64,000 bases of DNA from Papiliotrema nemorosa (taxonomy: Eukaryota > Basidiomycota > Tremellomycetes > Tremellales > Rhynchogastremaceae), in contig JASKOT010000003.1 of NCBI GenBank assembly GCA_032158125.1, forward strand, positions 1 through 64,000, in the 5' to 3' direction. Shown piece by piece: positions 21,909-36,500 of the stretch. Every line of letters begins with the position of its first letter. Within the stretch, counting starts at the first letter, position 1. The translations under genes and the position numbers were made by a program. The notes beneath the pieces are model-generated. The model was not told the DNA's origin. It made no database searches and worked only from the letters and a program-made list of their open reading frames with translations.

Positions 21909-23674
21909 CTAATCACTATCCTCGGCATGACTCTCACACTCCTCACCGTCGCCTTTTTTCTTTCCTTTTGCCTTCCCTTTCGCTCCCTTTCCGTTGGCTG
22001 CTGCTTTCTTCTCCTTTTTCTCCTTGGGCGGACTCAACTTGTCCCTCTCCGCACGCCACCTTGCTTCGATTTCAACCTTTTTCGTCTCCCATGCATCATC
22101 TTCAATCGCCTGTATCTCATACAGCATGGCAATCTCTTTCGTCCATAACGATAATTCTCCAACCTCTAATGGGTTGCCGACCGTAGCTGGGGTTTCCAGT
22201 ATGAGAGGCAAACCCGACATGAGTGGATCCCGCATGAGCTCTCTGAAGGCTGTCAGACCAATGTGACCACTATCATCAGCTCAAAAAGTCGGATATCAAG
22301 GCAACTGACAGTCCGATGTTCTCGTGGAGATCTTTGTTGGATCCCAGTTCAGTTTTGGAGTCGTTCAAATGTATTCCTCCAAGGTACCCATTCCCGACCT
22401 CTTCATTAAACTGCTTCATGACCGCATTGTAGCTCTCCCTAGTCCTGATATCGTATCCTGCCGCAAACATATGACAAGTGTCAAGGCATACCCGGACCCT
22501 GGTTTTATCCTCGACTTGAGCAATGATCGCTGCCAGATCTGTAAAAGCCGTTCCGACGAGATTCGACTTGGCATTCGCCATATTCTCGATAACGGTGATG
22601 ACTTCCGGTACCTCTTTGTGCACCTTGTTGATAGCTTTGGCTATCAAGGCTAAACTCTCTTCCTTGGTACACGCGCCAACAGTCGATCCCGGACTGCTCG
22701 TCAGCCCAGCCCTCGCGCGACAGCCTTGTGTCCACTCACTGCCAATTGTAAAGCTTGACTCCGAGCTGATGACACCTCTCAATGTCGTCCCTGAAACAAG
22801 CATAAGAGGTATTCCACTTGTTCACATCCGGGTTCCCAAGATTAATCAGATAACTTCCGTGTACCAAAATCGTCTCTGGTCCATAGCCCATTCCACCTTC
22901 TTCCTTGCTCTTCATAGCCTCCTTGAATCTATCTATCGTTTCTTGTTCGAATGGATTAGACTTCCATTGTCGCTGACTCTTTACGAACAATGCCAAACCG
23001 TTCGCTCCGGCTTTGTTGGCTCGATAGAGGGCTGTCCCGACTCCGCCGGCAGAGGACGTATGGGCTCCAACGAAATGTGGACGGGGGGTGGAGGTAGTCG
23101 GCGGCACCGCTCCGTTGGCGGGCACAGTGAGTGGAGGGAGATTGAAGATCGGATACCCAGCTCTGGGTGGGTGCGAAGCCGGGTCGAGTTCAGGTGGAGG
23201 CCAAGCTTTACCCTTGCCTCGAGCAGGTTTAGACGGTGCAACATCTTCATTCCCTGCCGATTCCACCTTTGCCTTCTTCCCTCGAGACTTCTTGGCTGGT
23301 GGTGCGTCCTCATCCTCACTCTCCTCAAGCTTAGCTTTCGCTTTGGTCTTGCTCGCTCGAGCTGATTTAGGCGATGTTGTCGTGGACGTCACTTCCTCCT
23401 TGACCCGCTTTTTGGGCGTAGTCACTTTCACCTCGTCTCCGTTGGTCTCCGCTGCCCTTTTGGCAATCTGTGCAGCTTTGGCACTGATCTTGTCGATGTC
23501 CACCGGTAGATCCCCATTGCTAACAGCAGCGGCTGAAGATCTGGAAGCTCGAGGCATGGCGGTATAAGTGAGACGCCTAGCTCCAAGTAGGATAGACGAA
23601 CGAGACGGAAGATTGGCGGGATGGTGGAGAGACAGGCGGGAGAAAGTGCTTGCTAGGAACCGTATGCTGGGCAA
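21909..23674 (-). CDS. APN1: APN1 apurinic/apyrimidinic endonuclease (endonuclease IV)
   Basis: Three exons (23674-22740, 22693-22310, 22269-21909) give 559 residues. The barrel begins FVGAHTSSAGGVGTALYRA. Metal ligands are present at ILVHGSYLINLGNPD, NWHPGS, VIENMANAKS, CLDTCHMFAAGYDIR, HLNDSK, KDLHENIG and PLILETP. The enzyme incises abasic sites in base-excision repair. The first ATG yields an Arg-rich, acid-poor presequence (MPSIRFLASTFSRLSLHH), and a second in-frame ATG at 23556 starts MPRASRSSAAAV. Two isoforms, mitochondrial and nuclear, are therefore likely. About 170 Lys/Pro-rich residues precede the barrel and a Lys/Gly-rich tail follows, both probably nuclear-targeting or DNA-binding. 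Glu145 is followed by NMANAKS where the family usually has an AG-x-G turn. Confidence 0.93.
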
Positions 23675-24038
23675 GCTGCCTGTTCTAGAATATAGCCGTG
23701 ATCCACTGCGCGTGGATGTTGTCCAAACGATCGTCTGGATCGCCTGGAACCCTCAACCGCGTTCGATCTATCATTTCGACACTCGTTGGGTGGCAAATCG
23801 TTCCGTGCCTGACTGACGCAGATGGTCAAGCCAAGCTCATAGCAAAGTCCATACACAGGTTGTCAACAACGAACATACATTTCAACGACTGTCGAAGAGA
23901 TATCAAGAGATATCAAGAGTAGAGACATCTTGAAAATCCATCGAGACACTGAAAAATGGGTTGGAGCAGAGTTCGTGAGTTTACACAGCCCTAGTGTCGA
24001 CAACTATGAGAAAGAAGGCTGACCATGTAAGACGGTTA
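23675..24038. other. Intergenic, APN1 upstream region
   Basis: Upstream region of APN1. It contains a short direct repeat ATATCAAGAG at 23900-23920. No ACGCGT is present, unlike the other repair genes of the window. Confidence 0.4.
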
Positions 24039-24387
24039 TCACAAAATCCCCATCATCCCAAATGTGAGAGCTGCCCAAAGTGAAGTCATACCATCAGGGC
24101 TGACCAGGTGTAGGTCGTATGGATCGAGCGACGGGGTGGAAGGTGGAGTCTGCGAGTCTGGAAGTTCAAATACGACAAGTAGAGACCAACCTTGAGGCGT
24201 CAACCCGCGTGAGTCTCTGCCATGTCCTAAGTATGGAGCTTGAAGCGTTGACATCCAGCTGATGTCGTTCCAGGAGTCTGTGAGCCTCTAGGTCAGGACA
24301 GTGCGAACGAAATGTCGAGGATGGGTCAACTCGCAATGAGGGTGGTACGGCTGAGAAACCTTGGCGGATGACTTCATAGAATTGCAT
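24039..24387 (-). CDS. Doubtful small protein, 95 residues or an N-terminal part
   Basis: A two-exon model (24387-24349 and 24287-24039) reads MQFYEVIRQGFSA, then RLTDSWNDISWMSTLQAP, PQGWSLLVVFELPD and DPYDLHLVSPDG, stopping at 24039. Trp, His and Tyr content is more protein-like than a random frame, and the intron has GT-AG ends. An alternative splice after DLHL would lead into SHIWDDGDFVITVLHG. The N-terminus and the DLHLV segment faintly recall Atg10-type E2 enzymes, but I could not find the expected HPC active site downstream, so I do not name it. Confidence 0.3.
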
Positions 24388-24638
24388 GATTATTTTGACC
24401 GGTTTGTAGCCTTATATAGACGATACACGATGACTTGGAAACGAAGACTGTCGCTCGAGTTCACCACACGAGAATGTCTAGATCGCTCTGCTTGGATAGC
24501 CAAGACTAACAGCAGCGGGTGCGCGAGTGTGTGGTCAGCAGTACTTGACAGAGCTCACTGAGCCTTATTTCTGACATTCGACCATCGTCGACATGATATA
24601 GCTCGACCCTACTTTCGACCTCTGCGACTCTACAACCC

Positions 24639-25592
24639 ATGTCGGACTCACCATTCGATGGGCAGAAACGACCAAAATGTGTAGTCCTATTCAAAAACCC
24701 CTCGGAACCACTTGAGACCGATCCATACCATCTCACCCTCCGTCCATCCTATTCCGTGCACTTTGTACCTATCCTTGCGGAAACCTTCCACCTCGACCAG
24801 CTGGTAGAGGTTATCCAAGGGGGATTGCAATGGGAAGGAGTCATCATTACCAGTAGGAGAGGAGCGGAAGCATGGGTCCAAGCTGCTCAACGAGTCGGAA
24901 ACAGTGGTCAGTGGAAATACGGAAATGGTGAAACTCTCATTCGCTGACATTTAGGCCATGTCGACTGGTCGAGTACACCACTCTGGTCCGTTGGTTCAGC
25001 ATCCGTCGACAGTCTTAATGCTGCTCAACGGGAAGGACGACTAGATACAACACTCTGCCCTGATATCTCCTCTACGCGAATTGCCAAATCAGCCAAAGAA
25101 CTCATTCCTCTCTTACTGGATTCTGCAGGACAGAGCGACCGCCTGGATCCATCGACAACTGGATATTGCAGCTCAGTCGAAAGCCATGATAGCACATACG
25201 GCACATATCTGATCGTCAGGGGTGACAAATCGATGGAAGAGATCCCTTCAGCGCTGCGGAGTGCCGGAAGGCAATCAACAGAAATAACAGTCTACTCGAC
25301 TTCTGCCCGAGACGACATCCGACAAAATATCAATACCACCCTGCTGGCTATCAAGGAATCTTCCTTCAACTGGCTGGCCTTCTTCTCTCCATCATCGGCG
25401 GGTTTTGCGATGAAATATCTACCGACGTCGTTTTTACATGCAGAGTCAACGAGAATCTTCGCTATTGGTGAAACGACCAAGGCATACTTAGAAGAACGAG
25501 GACTGAGCATCCATGCTGTAGCCTCTCAACCCACCGCTCAAGGGATGCTCGATGCTATCATCAAAGCTAGCAGTCATGAGACCAACAGTTAG
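24639..25592 (+). CDS. HEM4: Uroporphyrinogen-III synthase
   Basis: Two exons (24639-24906, 24955-25592) encode 301 residues. The order of motifs fits the bilobed HemD fold: VVLFKNPSEP at the start, WEGVIITSRRGAEAW, WSVGSASVDSL, YLIVRGDKSMEEIPSALRSA, ITVYSTSARDD, WLAFFSPSSAGFAMKYLP and RIFAIGETTKAYLEERGL. The enzyme closes and inverts ring D of hydroxymethylbilane in haem synthesis in the cytosol. The sequence family is poorly conserved overall, but these strand-loop signatures are characteristic. Confidence 0.88.
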
Positions 25593-25957
25593 GCCCAAGG
25601 CGGACCGGCTACTGATACCCTCATTCCATACCTTGGACAGTTTCACCAGAATGTAGCAAATACTCCTGTCAAATGATATTGCATGATAATGAATTCAACA
25701 TACATCGCCGATGCAGACCTGGGTCCGCACGTCGACGCGACTCTATTATACATGAACCTGATGCGTTCCCATTACCCTAATTGCGAAAACTATGCTGATT
25801 GTCCGTTTCCTGACAACATGATCTCCAACACGTCTCTGAGAACGCCAGCAGTCGACTACCTGCTCTATCACCTGGCTTTATCGATAGCCCGCCTTGGCGA
25901 TGAAGCGTGAGAGCTCGCCATGTGTGTTTCTCGCTGAAGTCTGAAATACAGTTGTGA
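25593..25957. other. Convergent intergenic interval
   Basis: 3' flanks of HEM4 and CDC5. A 75-codon plus-strand frame at 25683-25910 has no recognisable features and is not annotated. Confidence 0.5.
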
Positions 25958-28974
<3,017 letters not shown>

Positions 28975-29494
28975 CGAGGTCTAGATAGTGCTGTAGACGA
29001 GGGAACGAGTGAAAGGATATGTAAGGCCCCAAAGAGGTCGAGGGAAGAGGATGAGGTGCGCAAAGGGGTTGAACGAGGGGGTGGTGTTGAATTGTTGACA
29101 TTGGAAAATCACTCGCGTCCACCTCGTCACACCAAGGGGGTTACTCTCCCCCGCCTATCCACGCCACCCACTTAGATATCCTACAACGTCTACAACTCTT
29201 TATGCAATACTTTCTGAGGAATGGAGTATCCTCGAGGCGCGGCAGGGTCTGCAAACGGGAGTGGACACAGGATCGTCAAGGTCATACATGATCACGGGCC
29301 AATAGACACCCCTCATTTAGCTATTATGTGGCGCACCCCAGCGGAGCCAACTCAATACTCATCATGGTCCATACTTCGGAAAGTCTTCTTCAGCGGAGAG
29401 CTGATTTTAGCTGGATGCGTCAGCCTCAGGAATCATAGCTCGCATTGCGACTCACGGGCATACATCATCGACTGTCGTCGGATCGAGGCAATGT
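28975..29494. other. Intergenic, CDC5 promoter
   Basis: Upstream of CDC5 and downstream of the BRCT gene. No gene, no ACGCGT and no strong repeat were seen. Confidence 0.5.
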
Positions 29495-31975
29495 TCAAGT
29501 TCGTATCGTCTGTTGGATCAGCACCCCTTCGCCTATTACGAAGCTCAACATACGAAGGGAGGATCTCTCCAATGTGCTCTGCATTAAAGCTTTCGGTTCC
29601 ATCGATTTACGCCGCTATACTGTCAGCAGACTTCACCTCTTACGGAGTGGAAACGCACCTTTTGGAAGATATCCTCCTGTGCCACATCCACCACGAATGG
29701 CGTCTCACTCAACCTCTCACCCTTCTCCTTGCTTCTAGTCACCCAGCTTATGCCCACTATATGCGGCCTCTCGTCCTCTTCTTGTTTCCTGTACCACGCC
29801 AAGGTGGTCGGTTTACCCGATTTGTATATGATATGTGTTACGTTTTCCGTCAGTCTGCTCAATACCTAACAAGTCAGTTTGACCGATCTCGCCTCAAAGG
29901 CAGTCTTCACATACCCTTCCGCCAAGAGCTTTGATCATGGCGGTGAAGATAGGTCCAGCATCTTCTCCATCTGACGTCTTGACGTCAATAAACGCCACTA
30001 CACCCTTGAAACATCCTCCACCAGATGTAGAGCACATTATAGCAGCCAAAGACCTATCGCCCGCATCCACTTGGTCTTCTTCGGAGCTGGTTGATGTGTC
30101 TGGTGATGCGGCCATCGGCAGAATTGAGTGTCTGGGTCGATGGACCGACGACAATCGTGAAGAAGTAACCAATGTTGGATTGCTCACTGGCGCCTCGATC
30201 GCTGGTGGAGGCGGCATGTTGACTGACGGCCTAGATGGAGCGCCTAGGCCCAGCCTACCGATAGACGCTTTCGCCCGATCTGGATCTGACGAGTTCTCCG
30301 GCCGCTTCATCTTCAGCTTGTTGAGCGCGTCAGACAGACCAGCGATAGACTTAGATGTCTCTGATGACAAGCCTTCCCTGCGAGACGTCGATGAAGCTAA
30401 TGAAGGACGAGGTCGAGGTACAGGCTCAGAGACTGATCGAGGGGATTGTCGGCCTTTGGGTCCTGCAGGCTCCTCCTTGAGCGGGCCAAGTGTGCCGTCT
30501 TGTTGTCTGTACAGCGTTGGACCAGAGACCATTCGATCTCTTGGTCGAGCGAGGGGTCCGGATCCCAGTGAAGATGGATATGAAGGTTTGCGACGGACCG
30601 GAGCTGAGGTAGCAGCCTCTTCTGTCGAAAGAGAGAGACCTGGCGCAGATCGTGGTAGACCTCGACCAAGTGTCATGGCGGACGCCGCGGACTTGGAGAG
30701 GACTGGAATGGAGGACTTCTTCTGTTGACCAATACCTGGTAGGACCGCGGTAGATGTCTGCAGGGGTGCCATCGAGATGGGTCTGGGTAGCCTAGAAGGT
30801 GCAGGCTCTATTACTACCTGTTTCGAGATTGGCGCAGGACCACTGTGTGGCTCAGATTTGGCAGGCATGGGGGTCGGGTCAGTCGATACTGATGTCGTGT
30901 AAATTTCCGGTGGGATTCGAGATACTGTGGACAAATCCACGGCGGACTCTCCCATGTCAACAATCGAAAGAGACTCCTCGCGTAACATATCGTCAGGCTT
31001 GATAGCCATGAGCGATACGGCGTCGTTGCTCTCATTGCTGGTACGCGGCTCTCGAGGTATCCCTTCCGCCATTAATGATTGCAGGATGGGCAGCGCCTCG
31101 TCGATGGGCTCGATCGGCGACAAGGCCGGTTTCCTAATTGACGATGGTCCCGCACGGAATTTGGAGATGCTTCCCATTACCCTCCTCGGCGTCGGTATCG
31201 TAGATCTCGGCGTGATAGGTGGTCTTGTGACCAAGGACGATTGTCTTGTGGGTGTCTTTGTTGGGGTGGTTGTCTGTTCCACGCTTACACCGGGTCTGCG
31301 GTCGGGGGAATCAACGTCCATATCACCAGGTGAAGGTGTTTTGACCACTTGTCTTTCCGAAGCGCTAGCATCGAGATGCAGGTGGGGACGAGGAGGGGTA
31401 GGCGGTCGAGCTATGAATCGACTGTTGGCTTCCGGGGAAGAATCATTATCACTGTCAACGTCCATGCCAACATTGAGTGGATTCGCAGCTAGAATATCGC
31501 GAGCCGGTGTAGGTTGGACGACCTGCTTGTGCTCCCTCTCCATCTTTGGCGGTGTTTTCGGCTCCAGCGGTCTGTTTATTGTCCCGACCTGTCGAAGATG
31601 TTGTGCTTGCCCTATCCTCGGTCGTTTGACCACCTTTTTATCGATCTCCATCTTCCTCTTCAAGCCATCTTTCTTCCCATCCACCGCAAGTCCCCGTTGG
31701 ATATTCATCATTTGTTCCCCAAGAGGTCTTCTGACAGAATCGACCTTTCCTTTGGTTTGTTCCTTCCCTATAGTACTTCCCAGTCTCCTATCAATCTTTG
31801 CGAGTTTGTTCTCCGATACAAAGGAGGATAGTCGAGTTTGGGATCTCGTTCGAGCCGCCAAGGGGATCTGCGACCGGGAAACCGAGCGTGGTATTCCTGT
31901 ACTGGTAGCAACAAAAGTCGTAGGCTCGTCTTGGTGGATGATGAATGTCCCCCTGGATTGGGAGGGCAATGGCAT
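29495..31975 (-). CDS. Microcephalin-like BRCT protein
   Basis: Three exons: 31975 to about 29907, about 29859-29676, and about 29632-29495. The first 600 residues are a Ser/Pro/Arg-rich disordered region with KRKMEIDKKVVKRPRI (likely nuclear signal) and many SP/TP sites. The C-terminal BRCT has CFKGVVAFIDVKTSDGED, IKALGGR, LTENVTHIIYKSGKPTTLAW and PHIVGISWVTRSKEKG. It then runs FVVDVAQEDIF and QKRRKSMEPK. That ending closely parallels the first BRCT of human microcephalin (MCPH1), where a KKRKCMQPK segment follows. MCPH1 restrains condensin II and acts in checkpoint signalling; a nuclear chromosome role is inferred. The start MPLPSQSRGTF lies just after a likely 5'UTR intron (31985-32069). 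Confidence 0.8.
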
Positions 31976-32537
31976 ATCGATATCTCTGCAAGAAGGGGAG
32001 CGGGAAGGGAGAAGCAAAGTGGTGAGCTTGTTGTTTGATCGGGGTTGGGCGATGCGTTGTGTGGCTCACTGGAAAATCAGGCGCGTGGAATTCGACCACA
32101 CTAAGAGGACGAGCTCCGAAACATGGAATCACGGCGTTCAAACAAGTGAAAGGGTGGGCCTCTGTCCAAGAAGACCAGGTGAGAAGCACTCCCCTGCGAG
32201 CTCTATGTGAGAGATTCGTGGTGGTGGTTTGTAAGGGTCAAAGAAGTGAGCAGACGAAAAGGACGATCTCTCTGAACTTTGTTGTTGTTGTTGACATGCG
32301 CCTCTCAAAGTGGCACTCGACCCCTGCAGCCAGCATATCACAAAGCGTCGGATCGACTGCGCGAATGTGATGCTTGCCGCGAAGGATACCTGACTATAAA
32401 GTATGCAAAGATGTGAAGGCGATGCACCGAACGGATTCAATGCATTGTGTTTCCCTCCAGTGACTGTCATGCGATCTGCCATCACCTTTCCGACTCAGCG
32501 ACACTTTGCTCCAAGCACGCGACTGTAGATACGACGC
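31976..32537. other. Intergenic with probable 5'UTR intron
   Basis: Holds the 5' leader of the BRCT gene. A GTGAGCC donor near 32069 and a TTCTTGCAG acceptor near 31985 (minus strand) suggest an untranslated first exon. A (GTT)4 run lies near 32282. Confidence 0.45.
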
Positions 32538-33302
32538 TTAGAGGGCGGCAAGGGCACCTTGAGCAGCGACGTAGAAGGTACTGAAGAAGAGACCTGACAT
32601 CAGCGTTCCTACTTTACATCAAGAAGCAGGTTCAAAGAACATACCGAAAAGTCCAATGTACTGAATACGAGCAATAGCGTTGTTCTGCTCTATCAGCCTA
32701 GACTGCACCCTCCTCAAGCAATTGACGTACCCTCTTGGACGGCACCCCAGTTGAGTATCCAGTCTATGATCAGCATCAGAGCGCTTGGTGGTGGTCATGC
32801 TTTGACTCACGGTATAGAAGATTCGGCCAAACGACCAGACGGTCGAGAATGCAGTAGCCAATTTAGGATGGAAGACCCCTCCTCATCAGCCTCCCTCCTC
32901 CCTGAGGAGCTCTATTAAGAATCTTGCAAAGTACGAGACGCACCGAGGAAAAGAGTCAAGGGGACGATATAAGTCGCATTCTCAAGAGTGTTCTGGTGAG
33001 CTCTCTGGACGCAGTTGAATTTCTGATCCCTCAGCCCTATCCCACAGTAGAGTACCGCGCTTGACACGCTGCAGACTCGTAAACTCACATATTTCTTGGG
33101 GTCCGCCTTGGCCTCTGCATCTGAAGCGTACAAGTTGGGGTATTCAACTTTCGACGCCTTTCGAGCGTTGGAGACGGCGATGATCTGGTAAATCTACCCA
33201 GTCAGCCTGTGCTTGGGCCCACTAGAGACATACGTTGAGAACGAGCAGACTGCTCATTCCCACACCGACGAGAGCATAGTTGGCAGGAAGGACAATGGAC
33301 AT
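32538..33302 (-). CDS. MAPEG protein, microsomal glutathione S-transferase 3 type
   Basis: Five or six short exons encode about 150 residues. The start reads MSIVLPANYALVGVG. NARKASKVEYPNLYA, NCVQRAHQNTLEN (the conserved N-x-x-Q-R-x-H-x-N-x-x-E signature of MAPEG/MGST3), FHPKLATAFSTVWSFGRIFY and NAIARIQYIGLFGL follow, ending GALAAL. MGST3-type enzymes are four-helix membrane proteins of the ER and mitochondrial outer membrane that conjugate or reduce lipid hydroperoxides with glutathione. It lies head-to-tail with RAV1, with a 260-bp promoter. Confidence 0.88.
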
Positions 33303-33563
33303 TGAATGTGTGAGAGTATGGGCGTATAGAGTGTTGAGCGCTGGCAGAGAGGCTTTGGTGTTGTCTGTGCTTCTTGAATTCTCCTCATCCTCACTCTCTC
33401 CGGTGTTTGCGGAACACGGCCATCCACCCCTCGGGCGCCGGTTCACTGAAGTCCGACCCTATCACACTCAAACATATCAAATGCATGTTATCAGTGGTGC
33501 TGGGTATACATGTATAGATTAAAGTCTCGATGACGGCGTGTCGCCGCAACATTGATGTGCGTT

Positions 33564-36500
33564 TCAGAAAAAGTTGTCCATGTTGAACTCCATCCCTCCC
33601 TGCTGGACATCCTGCTTCAACTCTTTCATCAAGTTTCCCATCTTCTTCATCGGCGCCGGCTCATCCTTTATCTCTGGGGCACTCTCTGACAGACTTCCCT
33701 TAGCGAGATCTGGGTTTACTGTTGAGGCGGCAGCTTCATCTTCCATCTCCTCCTCGAAGACAGACTCCTTGATTTCACCATGACCATTGACCCCTTGCCC
33801 AACACTTGTGGGCGGAGAACCGACTCTTGACACAGGCTCCGATGCACCCTCTTTGAGCACATCCATATCCATGACCATTGATTCGCGGCGCGTGTGGTTT
33901 GAAAGCATGAAACTCGGGCGACGGGGAGAAGGCCGTACGAATGATGATGATCCCGAGGCAGATAATGAAGGCCGTCGGGGTCGGCCATCTGTCGGAGTGG
34001 GTGCGAGTGTCGTCGCCGGAGTAGATGCCTTTGATCGGGCACGAGCAGAAGGGAAGAAAGGTCGATCGAAAGACCAAGAGTGTAGGAGGTCCAGACCAAG
34101 CGAGTGACAGCCTGTTCCATGAGCTGAGAGCAACAGATGCAATATGCATTACCAACCCATTCGGAAGAAGACCCTGGCGTTGTGCAGGACAAAGTCAAAC
34201 TCCGTTTTCTCGGGAATCTCGCTCGTTCCTTTAGCCGTCTGCAAAGATTTGCTCTTGAGATGTTGGAACAGCAACAACAAGCTCGGATCGTCGTTTTCTG
34301 GATTCCCAACGGATAAAGGCTTTTCGGAAGACCAAGACTGGACAACATCATCCAATGGAGACTGATCTGATAAGCCACGCATGACTGAAGTCGGTCAACA
34401 AGACTCACGATCAGAATGCGGACGGCCAAGTCTCGCCTGCCCAGGATCCAGAATGCCCATGTCGCAAGCCATCGATGCCCACCCGCCATCGCCAGGGGAA
34501 CGACTGTGTCGCTCAAAACCCACTTCACCAGCGGTCCGGCAGTTCCACCCTCGACAGCTCGAGCCAGGGCGTATGCAAGTTGCCAGTCGTCGATTTGCCT
34601 GAGACACACATTGATTGCGTCTTTGGGGCAACCTCCTAGCATGAAGAAGGCAGCGGCATACTCTAACTAATGAGCTTGATAATGGCAGAAATCAATATCA
34701 CTGACCGTAACGTTGCTTGCTCAGTAAGGCATAGGCGTTCTTGACAGCGGCCGTCTTCCATCGCTCCAGTTCAAAGTCATTACCCAGGAACTTGAGCATC
34801 ATGGCTTGTTCTCGATGACCGGGAGCCTGTCTCCATAGCCCATGCACGACCTTTTTCTTGCCTAGAGCGAAAAAGATGAGTGAGCATACCGTCGGATCTC
34901 GATCTTCGTCCGCCATGAAGCGATTTCTCGCAACAACCTCTAATTGTGTTTTCTATCAGAATCAGTAAATTGAACACTGAATTCTGAAACTGCCTGGACA
35001 TACGACTGCGTCGTTCGATTTTAGCCACAAGAACACTCCAAGACGCTTGGCATCTGCCCACAACATCTTGCCGTTCTCACACGTTTCGCTCGCAGCGGAA
35101 AGAAGTAGTTCTTGCGACTCGCTATGTGTCGCCCATACGAAATTTCGGAAGGAGATACGGGGCAACGGTGTATATTGACCGTTCGGTGTACCATCGACCG
35201 GTGTGGCAGTACCGCTCAATCCTTGGCGTTTCGAATGGTTCACTGCCATACGGACGGACAGCAGGTATCGCAAGCCGCACTTGTCGAGCGAACGCCGTTC
35301 TCGCTCCACCTACAGGTCAATGAGGGTCGAAGACAAATGGACAAACATACCTCGAGGGTGGCCCAAGCAACGGTGACGAGCTGCAATCGCTCTGCTCGTG
35401 ATAGCGGGAGTGCCAAACTGCTTTGCAGATATTCCTCCAAAGACTTGATTACTCGTGGTGAGAAAGGATCATCTTCCTCCCTATCGATCGATTAGTTTCA
35501 ATTGCCTGCGACTCGACGATGGATCACTCACTCTGTCTCAGTTGGAGCAGCATCAAACAAGCCATCGTACTTCCGCCCGGACTGGCAGTCAGGCTCCAAG
35601 CGGCACGTATACGAAGCGAGACGTACAGATTGTTTCTCCGCCACCTGCTTAGCTTTCTTGACGAAGAAGGCGAGCGGGTCGATGCGCTTCAGGGACAGAC
35701 GTTTTTGGCTGCCTTCGTCGGCGACTTTGAGCTGATCTACCAGAGACACGAGAATGGATTTGACCAAATCGATCTTGTCTTCCACATCAGCTTACACTCC
35801 TGGACGAGGATGAATGCATACCCCAGAGTAAACACTGGGCCAAAACAGTCGGATGGAAATCCCACAAGGGTCCATTCTGCCAAGCAATGAGCTGGAAGAT
35901 GTCCTCGGCCTCGCCGCGATCCAGCGCTAGACTCTTGATCGACGGAGCAGGGGAAGCTGTAGGCGATTCTCGATCCAGGTACCGGGAGAAGGTGTATATC
36001 TGATTGCCTGCGCCGACGGCTAGAGACCCTCCGGCCAGCCAGATCGAGTCTGAGATAGGAATGGATGTATACCTGACTCGTTAGCTAAACGAGCGTATTG
36101 TGCATCTTCGACAACTGCGTACTGTTCCAGATCGATGGTAAGGAACGGCGCCCATCCTGGCGTTGTTTCGGTATAGCTCAACCGCTGCTCGCAAACGAGC
36201 ACGACGCGGTGCGCAAACCCGACAGCAAGTACTGACTGAAGATCCGACGTAGTCGTCCAGTCGAGATCTTGGACTTTCTCGCCAGGTCTGCAGGTGAGCT
36301 TCACTCTTGCCTTTGGGCGTAGAATAGAGCATACGGGAAAGCATGTGTCAATTCCAGGCCTGTTGAAAACTCGCTAACTTTTGAATCCCAGATAGTCATC
36401 TCACGGCAATCATGTGATTTCTCCGTGACTTCATGTCAGTCGATCGCCTTTGGAGCGCTTGACACTTACCAAGTACAGTCTTTTTCCTTGAGCTGCACCT

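Noticed and set aside
29931..30728. 265-codon plus-strand open frame
   Set aside because: Also a shadow of the BRCT gene on the other strand.
30927..32210. 427-codon plus-strand open frame
   Set aside because: It is antisense to the BRCT gene, has no recognisable domain and arises from the codon bias of that gene.
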